Shown here: positions 1 through 8,880 of the stretch, piece after piece
How positions within the stretch are numbered: position 1 is the first letter of the stretch
How the letters are laid out: every line of letters starts with the position of its first letter
DNA from: Acholeplasma oculi
GTDB taxonomy: Bacteria; Bacillota_I; Bacilli_A; Acholeplasmatales; Acholeplasmataceae
Reading direction: 5' to 3'
Length of the DNA: 64,000 bases
NCBI RefSeq assembly: GCF_900166985.1
Contig: NZ_FUZK01000001.1
Coordinates: forward strand, 479,288 to 543,287
The notes under the pieces: generated by a model
What the model was told of the DNA's origin: nothing
Databases searched by the model: none
Seen by the model: only the letters and a program-made list of their open reading frames with translations
Made by a program: the position numbers and the translations under genes

Positions 1-29
1 AACCAAATTAAAAAGTCTTTATGTATCAT
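1..29 (-). CDS. 5' end of an unidentified gene, cut by the window edge
   Basis: An ATG at 29 on the minus strand opens a frame (MIHKDFLIW) that stays open to the window edge. A GAGGAA ribosome binding site at 33-38 precedes it at good spacing and overlaps the TGA stop of the upstream gene. It is probably the next member of the same operon. Nine codons give no clue to function. Confidence 0.45.
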
Positions 30-36
30 GTGTTCC

Positions 37-648
37 TCATTTCTTCATATTGGGGTCGCTACCTTCGGTTGCAACCTCACTTAAACTATCGAAGAATCGT
101 ACCTCTGCGATAGCCATCTGTTTTTCATTGAGCATTTCAGCCACTTTTTTACCACGCCCAATGATTAATTGAGAGATGGCTTCCCAAACGATAACCCATA
201 CAAAAATCGTTAAGAAACTATCAATAATTCTTACCCAAGCATCTGTGATACCAAACATTGAAAAATCAAAAAAGTTAAATCCAATGATGAGTAATAATCC
301 TATGACTAAGTATAAAAAGACAAAAAGCATATCTTTTCTAAGATTCTTTTCCATTTCTTTATAACTAAACCAATAATATCTTTTCAAAGCTTCTCTCACA
401 TATTCTTGATTCAAGATATTTAAGTCTTTGACAATAAAATTAATTATCAGTGGATATTCATTGGGTATAGGATCAGCAATTGTATCGAGATATAAAAAGA
501 TTTCTCTCCTTAGTAACATCTTATTAGAGTATGGTGAAAATAATTCGGATCGATCATTAATCACGACATCTACAATAGCATTTCCATTTTCATCAATATA
601 ATCTTTATTGATGAAATCTATAACTTTCTTTTTCTTATTTTTTTTCAT
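37..648 (-). CDS. hypothetical membrane protein with two TM segments
   Basis: A 203-residue protein I do not recognise. The N-terminus is strongly basic (KKNKKKK), followed by a soluble region of about 100 residues. Two hydrophobic segments lie near residues 105-125 and 135-160, and the C-terminal tail is soluble and charged. It looks like a small inner-membrane protein with both ends in the cytoplasm. The ATG at 648 has a GAGGT site just upstream. It lies 30 bases after mgsA on the same strand and is probably co-transcribed with it. No enzymatic motif is visible, so no function is proposed. Confidence 0.8.
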   Translation of the reverse strand: MKKNKKKKVIDFINKDYIDENGNAIVDVVINDRSELFSPYSNKMLLRREIFLYLDTIADPIPNEYPLIINFIVKDLNILNQEYVREALKRYYWFSYKEMEKNLRKDMLFVFLYLVIGLLLIIGFNFFDFSMFGITDAWVRIIDSFLTIFVWVIVWEAISQLIIGRGKKVAEMLNEKQMAIAEVRFFDSLSEVATEGSDPNMKK

Positions 649-678
649 GTTGTATACCTCATTAAAACCATTGAAAGA

Positions 679-1047
679 TTACTTGGATTTAAGTTCTCCT
701 AAGAATAATTCAGCAGCTTTTGGATTTGTAGCCAGTGGGATGTTATACACATCACATAGCCTTAATAGCGCACTTACATCAGGTTCATGGGGTTGTGCTG
801 TGAGTGGATCTCTAAAAAATATAACCATATCAATCTTTCCATTAGCAATCATACTTCCAATTTCTTGATCTCCACCTAATGGTCCAGATTTCTTTAAATT
901 AACTGAAAGATTCGTATGTTCCATAATCTTTTTTCCTGTAGTACCTGTTGCATAAAGCTGATGTGTCTTTAAATATGCTTCATGTAATTTTGAAAATTCA
1001 ATGATTAAATCTTTTTTCTTATCATGTGCAATGAGTGCAATTTTCAT
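679..1047 (-). CDS. mgsA: methylglyoxal synthase
   Basis: Converts dihydroxyacetone phosphate to methylglyoxal and phosphate, a bypass of lower glycolysis that relieves sugar-phosphate build-up. The 122 residues carry the family signatures: ATGTTG near 33-38, [11 protein letters not shown] at 54-64 with the catalytic Asp60, and [15 protein letters not shown] at 77-91 with Asp80 and His87. A GTG nine bases upstream (1056) is in frame but lies inside the AAAGGTGG ribosome binding site, so the ATG at 1047 is chosen. It sits directly behind enolase, with its own extended -10 inside the enolase terminator, so it can be transcribed separately from eno. Confidence 0.96.
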   Translation of the reverse strand: MKIALIAHDKKKDLIIEFSKLHEAYLKTHQLYATGTTGKKIMEHTNLSVNLKKSGPLGGDQEIGSMIANGKIDMVIFFRDPLTAQPHEPDVSALLRLCDVYNIPLATNPKAAELFLGELKSK

Positions 1048-1067
1048 AATTTCCACCTTTTCATTAA

Positions 1068-1126
1068 AAAAACCCCTATAAATACATTATAGCATGATTG
1101 GCTTCATGTATGGTTTAGGGGTTTTT
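1068..1126 (-). terminator. intrinsic terminator of eno
   Basis: On the minus strand AAAAACCCCTA (1126-1116) pairs with TAGGGGTTTTT (1078-1068), ending in a T run. An inner ATACAT/ATGTAT pairing extends the stem. It lies 12 bases after the enolase stop. Confidence 0.75.
1086..1094 (-). promoter_or_regulatory. extended -10 promoter of mgsA
   Basis: The minus strand reads TGCTATAAT here, a perfect extended -10 (TGnTATAAT), about 40 bases before the mgsA start. No good -35 is seen 17 bases upstream. The element lies in the loop region of the enolase terminator hairpin. Confidence 0.5.
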
Positions 1127-1137
1127 GAATGCTTAAT

Positions 1138-2504
<1,367 letters not shown>

Positions 2505-2574
2505 TTATCCTCATGAATGAAAACGCATACTTAAAGATTCATATGAAATTATGTGTTGAAAGTTTTATCTTTAT

Positions 2575-3306
2575 TTATATTTTTTTATAGATAATAGATA
2601 ATCGTTTATAGAGTAAGAAAGTCATACCACTGACTAAACCAGAAATCACAATATTAAATGGAATCACTGCATATAAAATATAGAGTAACATATAGTTGGA
2701 AGCATCAATTCCTGGAATCACCAAAAGCATTCCTAAGACTGCATCAAATCCATATAAACTCATATAAAACGGTAAAATAAATAACCAGTTAGCAAGTATT
2801 GCAGTAATAATCCATACAACCATAATTGCAGCAGCTGATGTGATTGCTGTTTTCTTGTTTTTCTTTCTGTGATACATAATAGATGAGACCAAAACAGTTG
2901 CTAGTCCTATGACTAAGTCTGCAAGTTCACCTGTACCTAGTGTTGTTGAACCTGGTAGTTTCACAATAAATCGTATAATTGCGATGATAGATCCACTAAT
3001 AGGTCCAAATAAATATCCACCTATATAGATAGGTACATTCGAAAAATGTATATCTAAAAATTGTGGAACAAACGGTAAAATAACACCTAATGGAAATTTT
3101 ATAAAGTAATATAAAATAACTGATAAAGCGGACAATATGGATATTACAACCATCTTCTTTATCTTCTTTGGTTTATTTTCTATCTTATTTTCAGCTCTCC
3201 AAGCGAAAATAATTAATACAACTAAAGCAATCATGAATACAATAATTAATGTTAGTTCAATTATTGCCATGTTACTTTTTAGAAATTCTGTGATTTGATC
3301 AATCAT
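2575..3306 (-). CDS. ribU: riboflavin ECF transporter S component, RibU-like
   Basis: Substrate-binding membrane subunit of an energy-coupling-factor importer, expected to take up riboflavin together with shared EcfA/EcfA'/EcfT subunits encoded elsewhere. The 243 residues hold an extra N-terminal TM segment (about 14-36), a basic loop (NKPKKIKK), then about six hydrophobic segments. The stretch FPLGVILPFVPQFLDIHFSN is typical of the RibU fold. The assignment to riboflavin rests mainly on the FMN riboswitch directly upstream. The ATG at 3306 follows an AAAGGAGAG site. The gene is monocistronic here: the next gene downstream (eno) has its own promoter. Confidence 0.88.
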   Translation of the reverse strand: MIDQITEFLKSNMAIIELTLIIVFMIALVVLIIFAWRAENKIENKPKKIKKMVVISILSALSVILYYFIKFPLGVILPFVPQFLDIHFSNVPIYIGGYLFGPISGSIIAIIRFIVKLPGSTTLGTGELADLVIGLATVLVSSIMYHRKKNKKTAITSAAAIMVVWIITAILANWLFILPFYMSLYGFDAVLGMLLVIPGIDASNYMLLYILYAVIPFNIVISGLVSGMTFLLYKRLSIIYKKI

Positions 3307-3323
3307 TTGGTAAACTCTCCTTT

Positions 3324-3360
3324 AAAATAAAAAGTTACCCAAAAAAATTAATCGGGTAAC
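3324..3360 (-). terminator. riboswitch expression-platform terminator
   Basis: Minus strand GTTACCC (3360-3354) pairs with GGGTAAC (3340-3334) and is followed by TTTTTATTTT. It sits between the FMN aptamer and ribU. By analogy with known FMN switches, FMN binding should favour this hairpin and stop transcription before ribU. Confidence 0.75.
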
Positions 3361-3383
3361 AAAAAGACCTAAAAAAGGAATTC

Positions 3384-3496
3384 TCTCTTCTCTCATCCAG
3401 ACTATACTGTCGGTACCTGAATCACACAGGTTCCTGCAATAAACATTGCTCGCAGACTTTAACTGCCGGTGAGGAATTACACCTCGCCCCGAAGAT
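3384..3496 (-). promoter_or_regulatory. FMN riboswitch (RFN element)
   Basis: Read on the minus strand, this is a clear RFN element. It opens with ATCTTCGGGGC and continues with GGTGTAATTCC, CACCGGCAGT, the AGTCTGCGAGC junction, a variable hairpin (CCTGTGTGATTCAGG), then GACAGTATAGTCTGGATGAGA, which closes the aptamer. These segments are the conserved FMN-binding core. It controls ribU through the terminator that follows. Confidence 0.95.
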
Positions 3497-3517
3497 TATT
3501 AAATTGGATACAAAATA

Positions 3518-3526
3518 ATTATATCA
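3518..3526 (-). promoter_or_regulatory. extended -10 promoter of the ribU riboswitch transcript
   Basis: Minus strand TGATATAAT, an extended -10, lies about 20 bases before the first conserved riboswitch base. No strong -35 is seen. Confidence 0.5.
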
Positions 3527-3648
3527 CTATTTAATTCCCATAACTAATAATTTGATAAACTCTCCCATTTTTTAACAAAATACAAAATAGAATTCCTTCC
3601 TTAAATTTGTTATATTATTAACATTTCTTTTATTTTTTTGAAATATAG

Positions 3649-3654
3649 TATAAT
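3649..3654 (+). promoter_or_regulatory. -10 element of gpmI
   Basis: TATAAT at 3649-3654, 31 bases before the gpmI ATG, in a very AT-rich stretch. The -35 is not distinct. It is divergent from the ribU promoter. Confidence 0.4.
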
Positions 3655-3684
3655 ATACTTGGATTATGAAAAGAGGTATAACAT

Positions 3685-5217
3685 ATGAAAGAAAAATTCG
3701 CTGCATTAATCATCATGGATGGTTTAGGTATAGCACCTGCATCCGATTCAAATTCAGTTACTTTAGCAAATACTGAATATTTAGATAATTTATTAAAGAC
3801 TTATCCAAACACAACTTTAGTGACATCTGGAGAAAATGTCGGATTACCTGAAGGACAAATGGGTAATAGTGAAGTTGGTCACTTAAATTTAGGTGCAGGA
3901 AGAATTGTTTGGCAATCTCTTTCTAGAATCAATGTTGCTATTAAAGACGGATCATTCTTCAAAAACGAAGCATTTATTAAAGCTGTTGAACATACTCAAA
4001 AATTCAATTCTAAGTTGCATATTATGGGCTTAGTTTCTGATGGTGGAGTTCATGCACATACAAGTCATTTCAAGGCATTATATGACTTTGCTAAACAACA
4101 AAACATTTTAGACAAAACTTATTTTCATGTATTTACAGATGGTCGTGATACACCTCAAGAATCTGGTTATGAATTCGTTAAATCCTTAGTTGATTATGGT
4201 TTTAACGTTGCAACTGTATCTGGAAGATACTATGCAATGGATAGAGATAATAACTGGGATAGAATTCAATTAGCATATGATGCAATGACACAAGGAAATG
4301 CACCTCACATTGATTCTGCATTAGAAGGTATAAAAATGTCATACGCATCAGGTGTTCAAGATGAATTTATCAGTCCTTTTGTAGTAAACACTGCTGGATT
4401 AATTGAAGATAATGATTCTGTGATTTTTGCAAACTTCAGACCTGATAGAGCTATTCGTATGGCTACTGCTTTATCAAACCCTGAGGCTACAAAATCTTTA
4501 TACACAGAAGGTAAACCATTACTTGATGTAACTAAAGCTCCTAAAAACATATGTTTTGTTTCCATGATGCATTATAAAGAAACCGTAAAAGGTTTCTTAG
4601 CATATGAGTTACAAAAGTTTGATGATTTATATGGTGAAGTGATTGAAAAAAATGGTTTAAACCAAATTAGAGCTGCTGAAACAGAAAAATATGCACACGT
4701 AACATTCTTCTTTGATGGTGGTAAAGAAGTTCCACTCGCACATAGTACAAGAATCTTAGCTGAATCTCCTAAAGTTGCTACTTATGACTTAAAACCTGAA
4801 ATGTCAGCATACGAATTAACAGATAAAGTTATTGCTGAACTACGTACAAATAAATATCAAACTATGGTGTTAAACTTTGCAAATCCGGATATGGTTGGTC
4901 ATACAGGATCTATAGAAGCTACTACTAAAGCAGTTGAGGTTACTGTTGAGTGTGTTGGTAAAGTTACAGATGTCATCATTAATGAATTAGGTGGCGTTGC
5001 AATTATCTTAGCAGACCACGGTAATGCTGAAAAAATGAGAGATGAAAATGGATTACCTCATACAGCTCATACTACAAACTTAGTTCCTGTTGTCATTACT
5101 AAAAAAGGTATAGAATTAGAACCAGGTGCATTATGTGATGTTGCTCCTACTCTACTTGATTTATTAGGTATTGAAAAACCTGCAGCAATGACAGGTAAAT
5201 CCTTAATCAAAAAATAA
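3685..5217 (+). CDS. gpmI: 2,3-bisphosphoglycerate-independent phosphoglycerate mutase
   Basis: Interconverts 3- and 2-phosphoglycerate in glycolysis using two Mn ions; cytoplasmic. The 510 residues match the usual iPGM length. IIMDGLG at the N-terminus provides the first metal Asp. GQMGNSEVGHLNLGAGR holds the Ser that carries the phosphoenzyme. FTDGRDTPQESG, SGRYYAMDRD and ANFRPDRAIR bind substrate. NPDMVGHTGS and ILADHGNAE carry the second set of metal ligands. The ATG has an AGAGGT site at good spacing. It is transcribed alone, divergent from ribU, and ends at a terminator shared with the gene facing it. Confidence 0.98.
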   Translation: MKEKFAALIIMDGLGIAPASDSNSVTLANTEYLDNLLKTYPNTTLVTSGENVGLPEGQMGNSEVGHLNLGAGRIVWQSLSRINVAIKDGSFFKNEAFIKAVEHTQKFNSKLHIMGLVSDGGVHAHTSHFKALYDFAKQQNILDKTYFHVFTDGRDTPQESGYEFVKSLVDYGFNVATVSGRYYAMDRDNNWDRIQLAYDAMTQGNAPHIDSALEGIKMSYASGVQDEFISPFVVNTAGLIEDNDSVIFANFRPDRAIRMATALSNPEATKSLYTEGKPLLDVTKAPKNICFVSMMHYKETVKGFLAYELQKFDDLYGEVIEKNGLNQIRAAETEKYAHVTFFFDGGKEVPLAHSTRILAESPKVATYDLKPEMSAYELTDKVIAELRTNKYQTMVLNFANPDMVGHTGSIEATTKAVEVTVECVGKVTDVIINELGGVAIILADHGNAEKMRDENGLPHTAHTTNLVPVVITKKGIELEPGALCDVAPTLLDLLGIEKPAAMTGKSLIKK

Positions 5218-5233
5218 GTAAACTACTAAAATT

Positions 5234-5287
5234 AAAACCCGATATCATCTATCTTTCCTTGTTATAGGAAAATAAATATCGGGTTTT
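5234..5287. terminator. bidirectional terminator between gpmI and the phosphoesterase gene
   Basis: AAAACCCGATAT (5234-5245) and ATATCGGGTTTT (5276-5287) form a 12-bp stem flanked by A and T runs, so it can terminate both convergent genes. A small inner TTTCC/GGAAA pairing lies in the loop. Confidence 0.8.
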
Positions 5288-5288
5288 A

Positions 5289-5978
5289 TTATATTAATGT
5301 TCCATCTGCTTCTATTACAATAACATGTACATCTTTTGTAAGGATCGTATTTGCATCAATGCCAATATAGTTCTTATACTCAAATATATCATTTGAATCT
5401 TTACCCAGTAAAAAATGATTAAGACTTTTTACATGTGTATGTCCAAATATATAAATATAATCGTCCTTAGTCATTTTAGTAATCATATCATATGCATTTG
5501 CAAAATCACTTATCACCCATGTCGACATATCATTTAAAACATAACCTGCGTGGATTAATCTATACTTACCTATTTCAAAAATATCTATCATTTCATGTAA
5601 CATTTGTACTAAAAATGGATACTTCTTAATAATGCTATTTCGAATTTTATCGATTGATAAAGCATCTTTATCAGCAAATTCAATTAGCGTATTTCCTAAT
5701 CCATTATGTTTAATATTGAAAATTCCATCGTTTTTACCTAATAAAAAATCTTCTAAATATGTATCGTGATTACCACGTATCATAATCAGTCTACCTAGTT
5801 TATGAAAATGTCTCAAATAACCTAAAACATAAAGATTTTCGACACCTCTGTCGAAATTATCCCCTAGTGAAACAAGAATATGATTGTTATCAACCATATC
5901 AAATCCTAATTTATCTAACTTTTCAACTAGTGGTTTTAACGTTCCATGAATGTCTGAAAATATAAAGTACTTTTTCAA
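5289..5978 (-). CDS. calcineurin-like metallophosphoesterase
   Basis: A 229-residue protein of the metallophosphoesterase (PPP/ApaH-like) superfamily. The binuclear metal site motifs appear in order: FSDIHG near the N-terminus, SLGDNFDRG, MIRGNHDTYLED, IHAGY and FGHTHV. The substrate cannot be told from sequence; a protein phosphatase or diadenosine tetraphosphatase role is possible. The frame runs ten codons further to an ATG at 6008, but an AAGAGGTG site lies eight bases before a TTG at 5978. That start gives the compact MKKYFIFSDIHG N-terminus, so the TTG is preferred. Confidence 0.85.
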   Translation of the reverse strand: MKKYFIFSDIHGTLKPLVEKLDKLGFDMVDNNHILVSLGDNFDRGVENLYVLGYLRHFHKLGRLIMIRGNHDTYLEDFLLGKNDGIFNIKHNGLGNTLIEFADKDALSIDKIRNSIIKKYPFLVQMLHEMIDIFEIGKYRLIHAGYVLNDMSTWVISDFANAYDMITKMTKDDYIYIFGHTHVKSLNHFLLGKDSNDIFEYKNYIGIDANTILTKDVHVIVIEADGTLI

Positions 5979-6018
5979 TCTGTGCACCTCTTTTTTATAT
6001 TTTATCATTTATCAAATC

Positions 6019-6034
6019 TTTAACTGTAGTTAAA
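6019..6034. repeat. palindrome in the divergent region before gcvT, candidate operator
   Basis: TTTAACT-GT-AGTTAAA, a perfect 7-bp inverted repeat with a 2-base centre. It covers the expected -35 position of the gcvT promoter (-10 at 6050). It also lies upstream of the divergent phosphoesterase gene. A repressor site is possible; no regulator is known from this window. Confidence 0.4.
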
Positions 6035-6049
6035 ACACCACTTATGGTT

Positions 6050-6055
6050 TATAAT
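6050..6055 (+). promoter_or_regulatory. -10 element of the gcv operon
   Basis: TATAAT at 6050-6055, 36 bases before the gcvT start. The -35 region is poor and overlaps the palindrome at 6019-6034. The leader is too short to hold a glycine riboswitch. Confidence 0.45.
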
Positions 6056-6091
6056 ATGATTATTGAATTGCTTTGAAAGGAATACATATAG

Positions 6092-7162
6092 ATGCTACAA
6101 AAAACAATACTTAACCAGGCACATAAAGACCTTGGAGCAACCTTAATCGATTTTAATGGTTTTGAGATGCCACTTTACTATACAACAATTCAATCAGAGC
6201 ATACTTCAGTTAGAAATGATGTAGGTATGTTTGATTGTTCACATATGGGAGAGATCTTTGTTGAAGGTAAGGATACATATAAATTTCTTAATTTTGCACT
6301 TTCTCAAAGGATCCTTAAAAATAATAAAATCCAATATGCACTTATTCTAAATGAAAATGGTGGTATTAAAGATGATTTAATGGTTTATCCATTAAGTGAT
6401 CATGAGGCATTGCTTGTTGTAAATGCATCCAATACGATTAAAGATTATGAACATTTATTAACTTTAAAAGATGGTTTTGATATACGCATAACAAATGAAA
6501 GTTCATCATATGGATTAATTGCACTTCAAGGACCTCGTGCATCTAAAATACTTCAAGCATTACAAATTGAGGAACTTCCAAATTCAATGGATTTTAAAGA
6601 ATCAAAGTTATTCGGTCATGATGTTATTTATTCTAGATCCGGTTATACAGGTGAGGATGGTTATGAATTTTATGGTAATGCAAAACTCATACAACTACTT
6701 TGGTCTAAATTTTATCAGTTAGATGTTAAACCCATAGGTTTAGGCGCTAGAGATACACTTAGATTTGAAGCTGCTATGCCGCTTTATGGGAATGAACTTG
6801 ATGAAACTATCAATCCTTTTGAAGCTGGTCTAAAATTTTCTGTTGATATGACTAAAGATGACTTTATTGGTAAAAATGCACTATTATCTATAGAAAATGA
6901 TTTAAAAAGAAAACTCGTTGGCTTCGAATTACTTGAAAGAAATGTAGCTAGATCTCATTACGATATATACAAAGATGATATTAAAATAGGTTATGTTACA
7001 ACTGGTTATATGTCTATTACAACTCAAAAAGCTATCGGATTAGCATACATTGATATACCTTTTAGTAAACTTGGTACAGAAATTGAAATTGAAATTAGGC
7101 AAAAGCGTGTCAAAGCAATCGTTAGAGATAAAAAATTTATAAAGAAAAATAATAAAATTTAA
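6092..7162 (+). CDS. gcvT: aminomethyltransferase, glycine cleavage T protein
   Basis: T protein of the glycine cleavage system. It moves the methylene group from the aminomethyl-lipoyl arm of GcvH to tetrahydrofolate, releasing ammonia and giving 5,10-methylene-THF. The 356 residues are family length. Typical stretches are GAKLIDFNG-like GATLIDFNGFEMPLYY, VGMFDCSHMGEI, RSGYTGEDGYEFY and LGARDTLRFEAAMPLYGNEL (holding the folate-site Asp/Arg), with a C-terminal barrel domain ending near IVRDKKF. The ATG follows a GAAAGGA site. First gene of the four-gene gcv operon, 13 bases before gcvH. Confidence 0.97.
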   Translation: MLQKTILNQAHKDLGATLIDFNGFEMPLYYTTIQSEHTSVRNDVGMFDCSHMGEIFVEGKDTYKFLNFALSQRILKNNKIQYALILNENGGIKDDLMVYPLSDHEALLVVNASNTIKDYEHLLTLKDGFDIRITNESSSYGLIALQGPRASKILQALQIEELPNSMDFKESKLFGHDVIYSRSGYTGEDGYEFYGNAKLIQLLWSKFYQLDVKPIGLGARDTLRFEAAMPLYGNELDETINPFEAGLKFSVDMTKDDFIGKNALLSIENDLKRKLVGFELLERNVARSHYDIYKDDIKIGYVTTGYMSITTQKAIGLAYIDIPFSKLGTEIEIEIRQKRVKAIVRDKKFIKKNNKI

Positions 7163-7175
7163 GAGGAGAACAAAT

Positions 7176-7544
7176 ATGAATAAAAATGATGTATTATATG
7201 CACCAACCCATGAATGGATTTTTGTAGAAGGTAATCGTGCAAAAGTAGGTATTTCATCTTATGCAGCAATGCACTTAGGAGATATCGTATTCTTCGATTT
7301 ACCTAAAGTAGGTAAAACATTTAAAAAGGGTGAAGTATTTGCTGCAGTTGAGTCTGTTAAATCTGCATCTGATATTTATCTACCAGTAAGTGGTACAGTC
7401 GTTTCTGTAAATGAAAAATTATCTTCTGAACCTCAACTTGTTGGTGAAGATCCATTTAATGAATTTATTGTAGAAATCGAATTATCCAATCCTTCTGATT
7501 TAAGTGATTTATTGGATGTCAACGCATACGAAGCAACATTATAA
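7176..7544 (+). CDS. gcvH: glycine cleavage system H protein (lipoyl carrier)
   Basis: Small carrier that shuttles the aminomethyl group between the P and T proteins and electrons to lipoamide dehydrogenase. The 122 residues contain the lipoylation site AAVESVKSASD with Lys62, and the conserved THEW (11-14) and GISSYAAMHLGDIVF stretches. An AAGAGGAG site precedes the ATG. In Firmicutes GcvH can also relay lipoate to other enzymes; whether it does so here cannot be seen. Confidence 0.97.
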   Translation: MNKNDVLYAPTHEWIFVEGNRAKVGISSYAAMHLGDIVFFDLPKVGKTFKKGEVFAAVESVKSASDIYLPVSGTVVSVNEKLSSEPQLVGEDPFNEFIVEIELSNPSDLSDLLDVNAYEATL

Positions 7545-7566
7545 TTTGTAAAGGAGCATATCATCT

Positions 7567-8880
7567 ATGCATAAATATCAACCACATACAAAAAGTGACA
7601 TAGATCATATGTTAAAAGTCATCGGTATAGATTCTATCGATGACTTATTTCATAAGATACCTAAAGCACTGAGATTCAATAAAACGTATCAAATACCTTC
7701 ACAGTATTCTGATTTAGAACTCACCAATTTCTTACAGTCTCTTTCAAAAGAAAATCAAGAACTTAAGGTTTTTAGAGGACATGGTGCTTTTGATGTGTAT
7801 ACCCCTTCTATCGTCAAACAGTTAACATCAAGACAAGAATTTTTAACATCTTATACACCTTATCAACCTGAGGTGAGTCAAGGTACTCTACAATATATTT
7901 TTGAGTATCAATCGATGATTTGTGAGATTACTGGAATGGATATTACGAATGCTTCCATGTACGACGGTCCAACAGCTACAGCAGAAGCAATGTTTATGGC
8001 TCTTGCTGAAACAGGCAAGAAAAAAGTACTTATATCCAGTACGATGAGAGACCGTCAAATCGATGTTATTAAAACCTATGGGCATTTTAGAGATGTCGAA
8101 TTTTTACTGGTACCTGAAAAAGATGGTATCACAGATTTATCTTATTTAGAGGACAATTTAAAGGATTCTGCTGCAGTTATCCTACAAAACCCAAATAAAT
8201 ACGGTATTATTGAAGATCTAAATTCTGTATCTAGTCTTGTTCACCAACACCAAGCCTTGTTTATTTTAAATACAGACCCAAGATCATTAGCTATATTAAA
8301 AACACCTAAAGCTTTACAAGTTGATATCGTAACAGGAGATTTACAATCTCTTGGAATACCACTATCTTTTGGTGGTGCATATGCAGGTTTTCTAGCAACA
8401 ACCAAAGCACTAATTAGAAAGATGCCTGGTAGAATTTGTGGTTTAACAAATGATGTTGATGGAAAAAGAGCATTCGTCTTAACATTACAAGCCAGAGAAC
8501 AACATATTCGTCGTGCGAAAGCAAACTCTAATATTTGTTCAAATCAATCCTTAATGGCTTTAAGTGTTGCAATCTATCTATCCGCTCTTGGTAAAGAAGG
8601 ATTTAAAGATGTTGCTAATCTATCCTTAGATGGTGCTTACTATTTAAAAGATCAATTACTGAAACTTAATCATTTTAAACCATTTACAAATCACCCACAT
8701 TTTAATGAATTCACATTAAAATTTAATGGAGATTACGATAAGTTCAATGATTATTTACTTAAATACGGATATTTAGGACCAGTTTTACAACATGACAACT
8801 TATTAACATTTGCTGTAACTGAAAAAAGAACCAAACAAGAAATCGATCACTTCATAGAATTGGTAGGTAAATTTCAATGA
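7567..8880 (+). CDS. gcvPA: glycine dehydrogenase (decarboxylating) subunit 1
   Basis: The N-terminal half of the split P protein, which pairs with GcvPB to form the PLP-dependent glycine decarboxylase. The 437 residues match the GcvPA family. Visible features are YTPYQPEVSQGTLQYIFEYQ, the MYDGPTATAEAMFMA helix, GIPLSFGGAYAGF, and MPGRICGLTNDVDGKRAFVL followed by TLQAREQHIRRAKANSNICS. This subunit carries no PLP lysine in the family. An AAAGGAG site precedes the ATG. The last four bases (ATGA) overlap the gcvPB start, which suggests coupled translation of the two subunits. Confidence 0.97.
   Translation: MHKYQPHTKSDIDHMLKVIGIDSIDDLFHKIPKALRFNKTYQIPSQYSDLELTNFLQSLSKENQELKVFRGHGAFDVYTPSIVKQLTSRQEFLTSYTPYQPEVSQGTLQYIFEYQSMICEITGMDITNASMYDGPTATAEAMFMALAETGKKKVLISSTMRDRQIDVIKTYGHFRDVEFLLVPEKDGITDLSYLEDNLKDSAAVILQNPNKYGIIEDLNSVSSLVHQHQALFILNTDPRSLAILKTPKALQVDIVTGDLQSLGIPLSFGGAYAGFLATTKALIRKMPGRICGLTNDVDGKRAFVLTLQAREQHIRRAKANSNICSNQSLMALSVAIYLSALGKEGFKDVANLSLDGAYYLKDQLLKLNHFKPFTNHPHFNEFTLKFNGDYDKFNDYLLKYGYLGPVLQHDNLLTFAVTEKRTKQEIDHFIELVGKFQ

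Noticed and set aside
6056-6091. Glycine riboswitch before gcvT
   Set aside because: The leader is too short for even a single glycine aptamer, and none of the conserved GGAGAG-type segments are seen.
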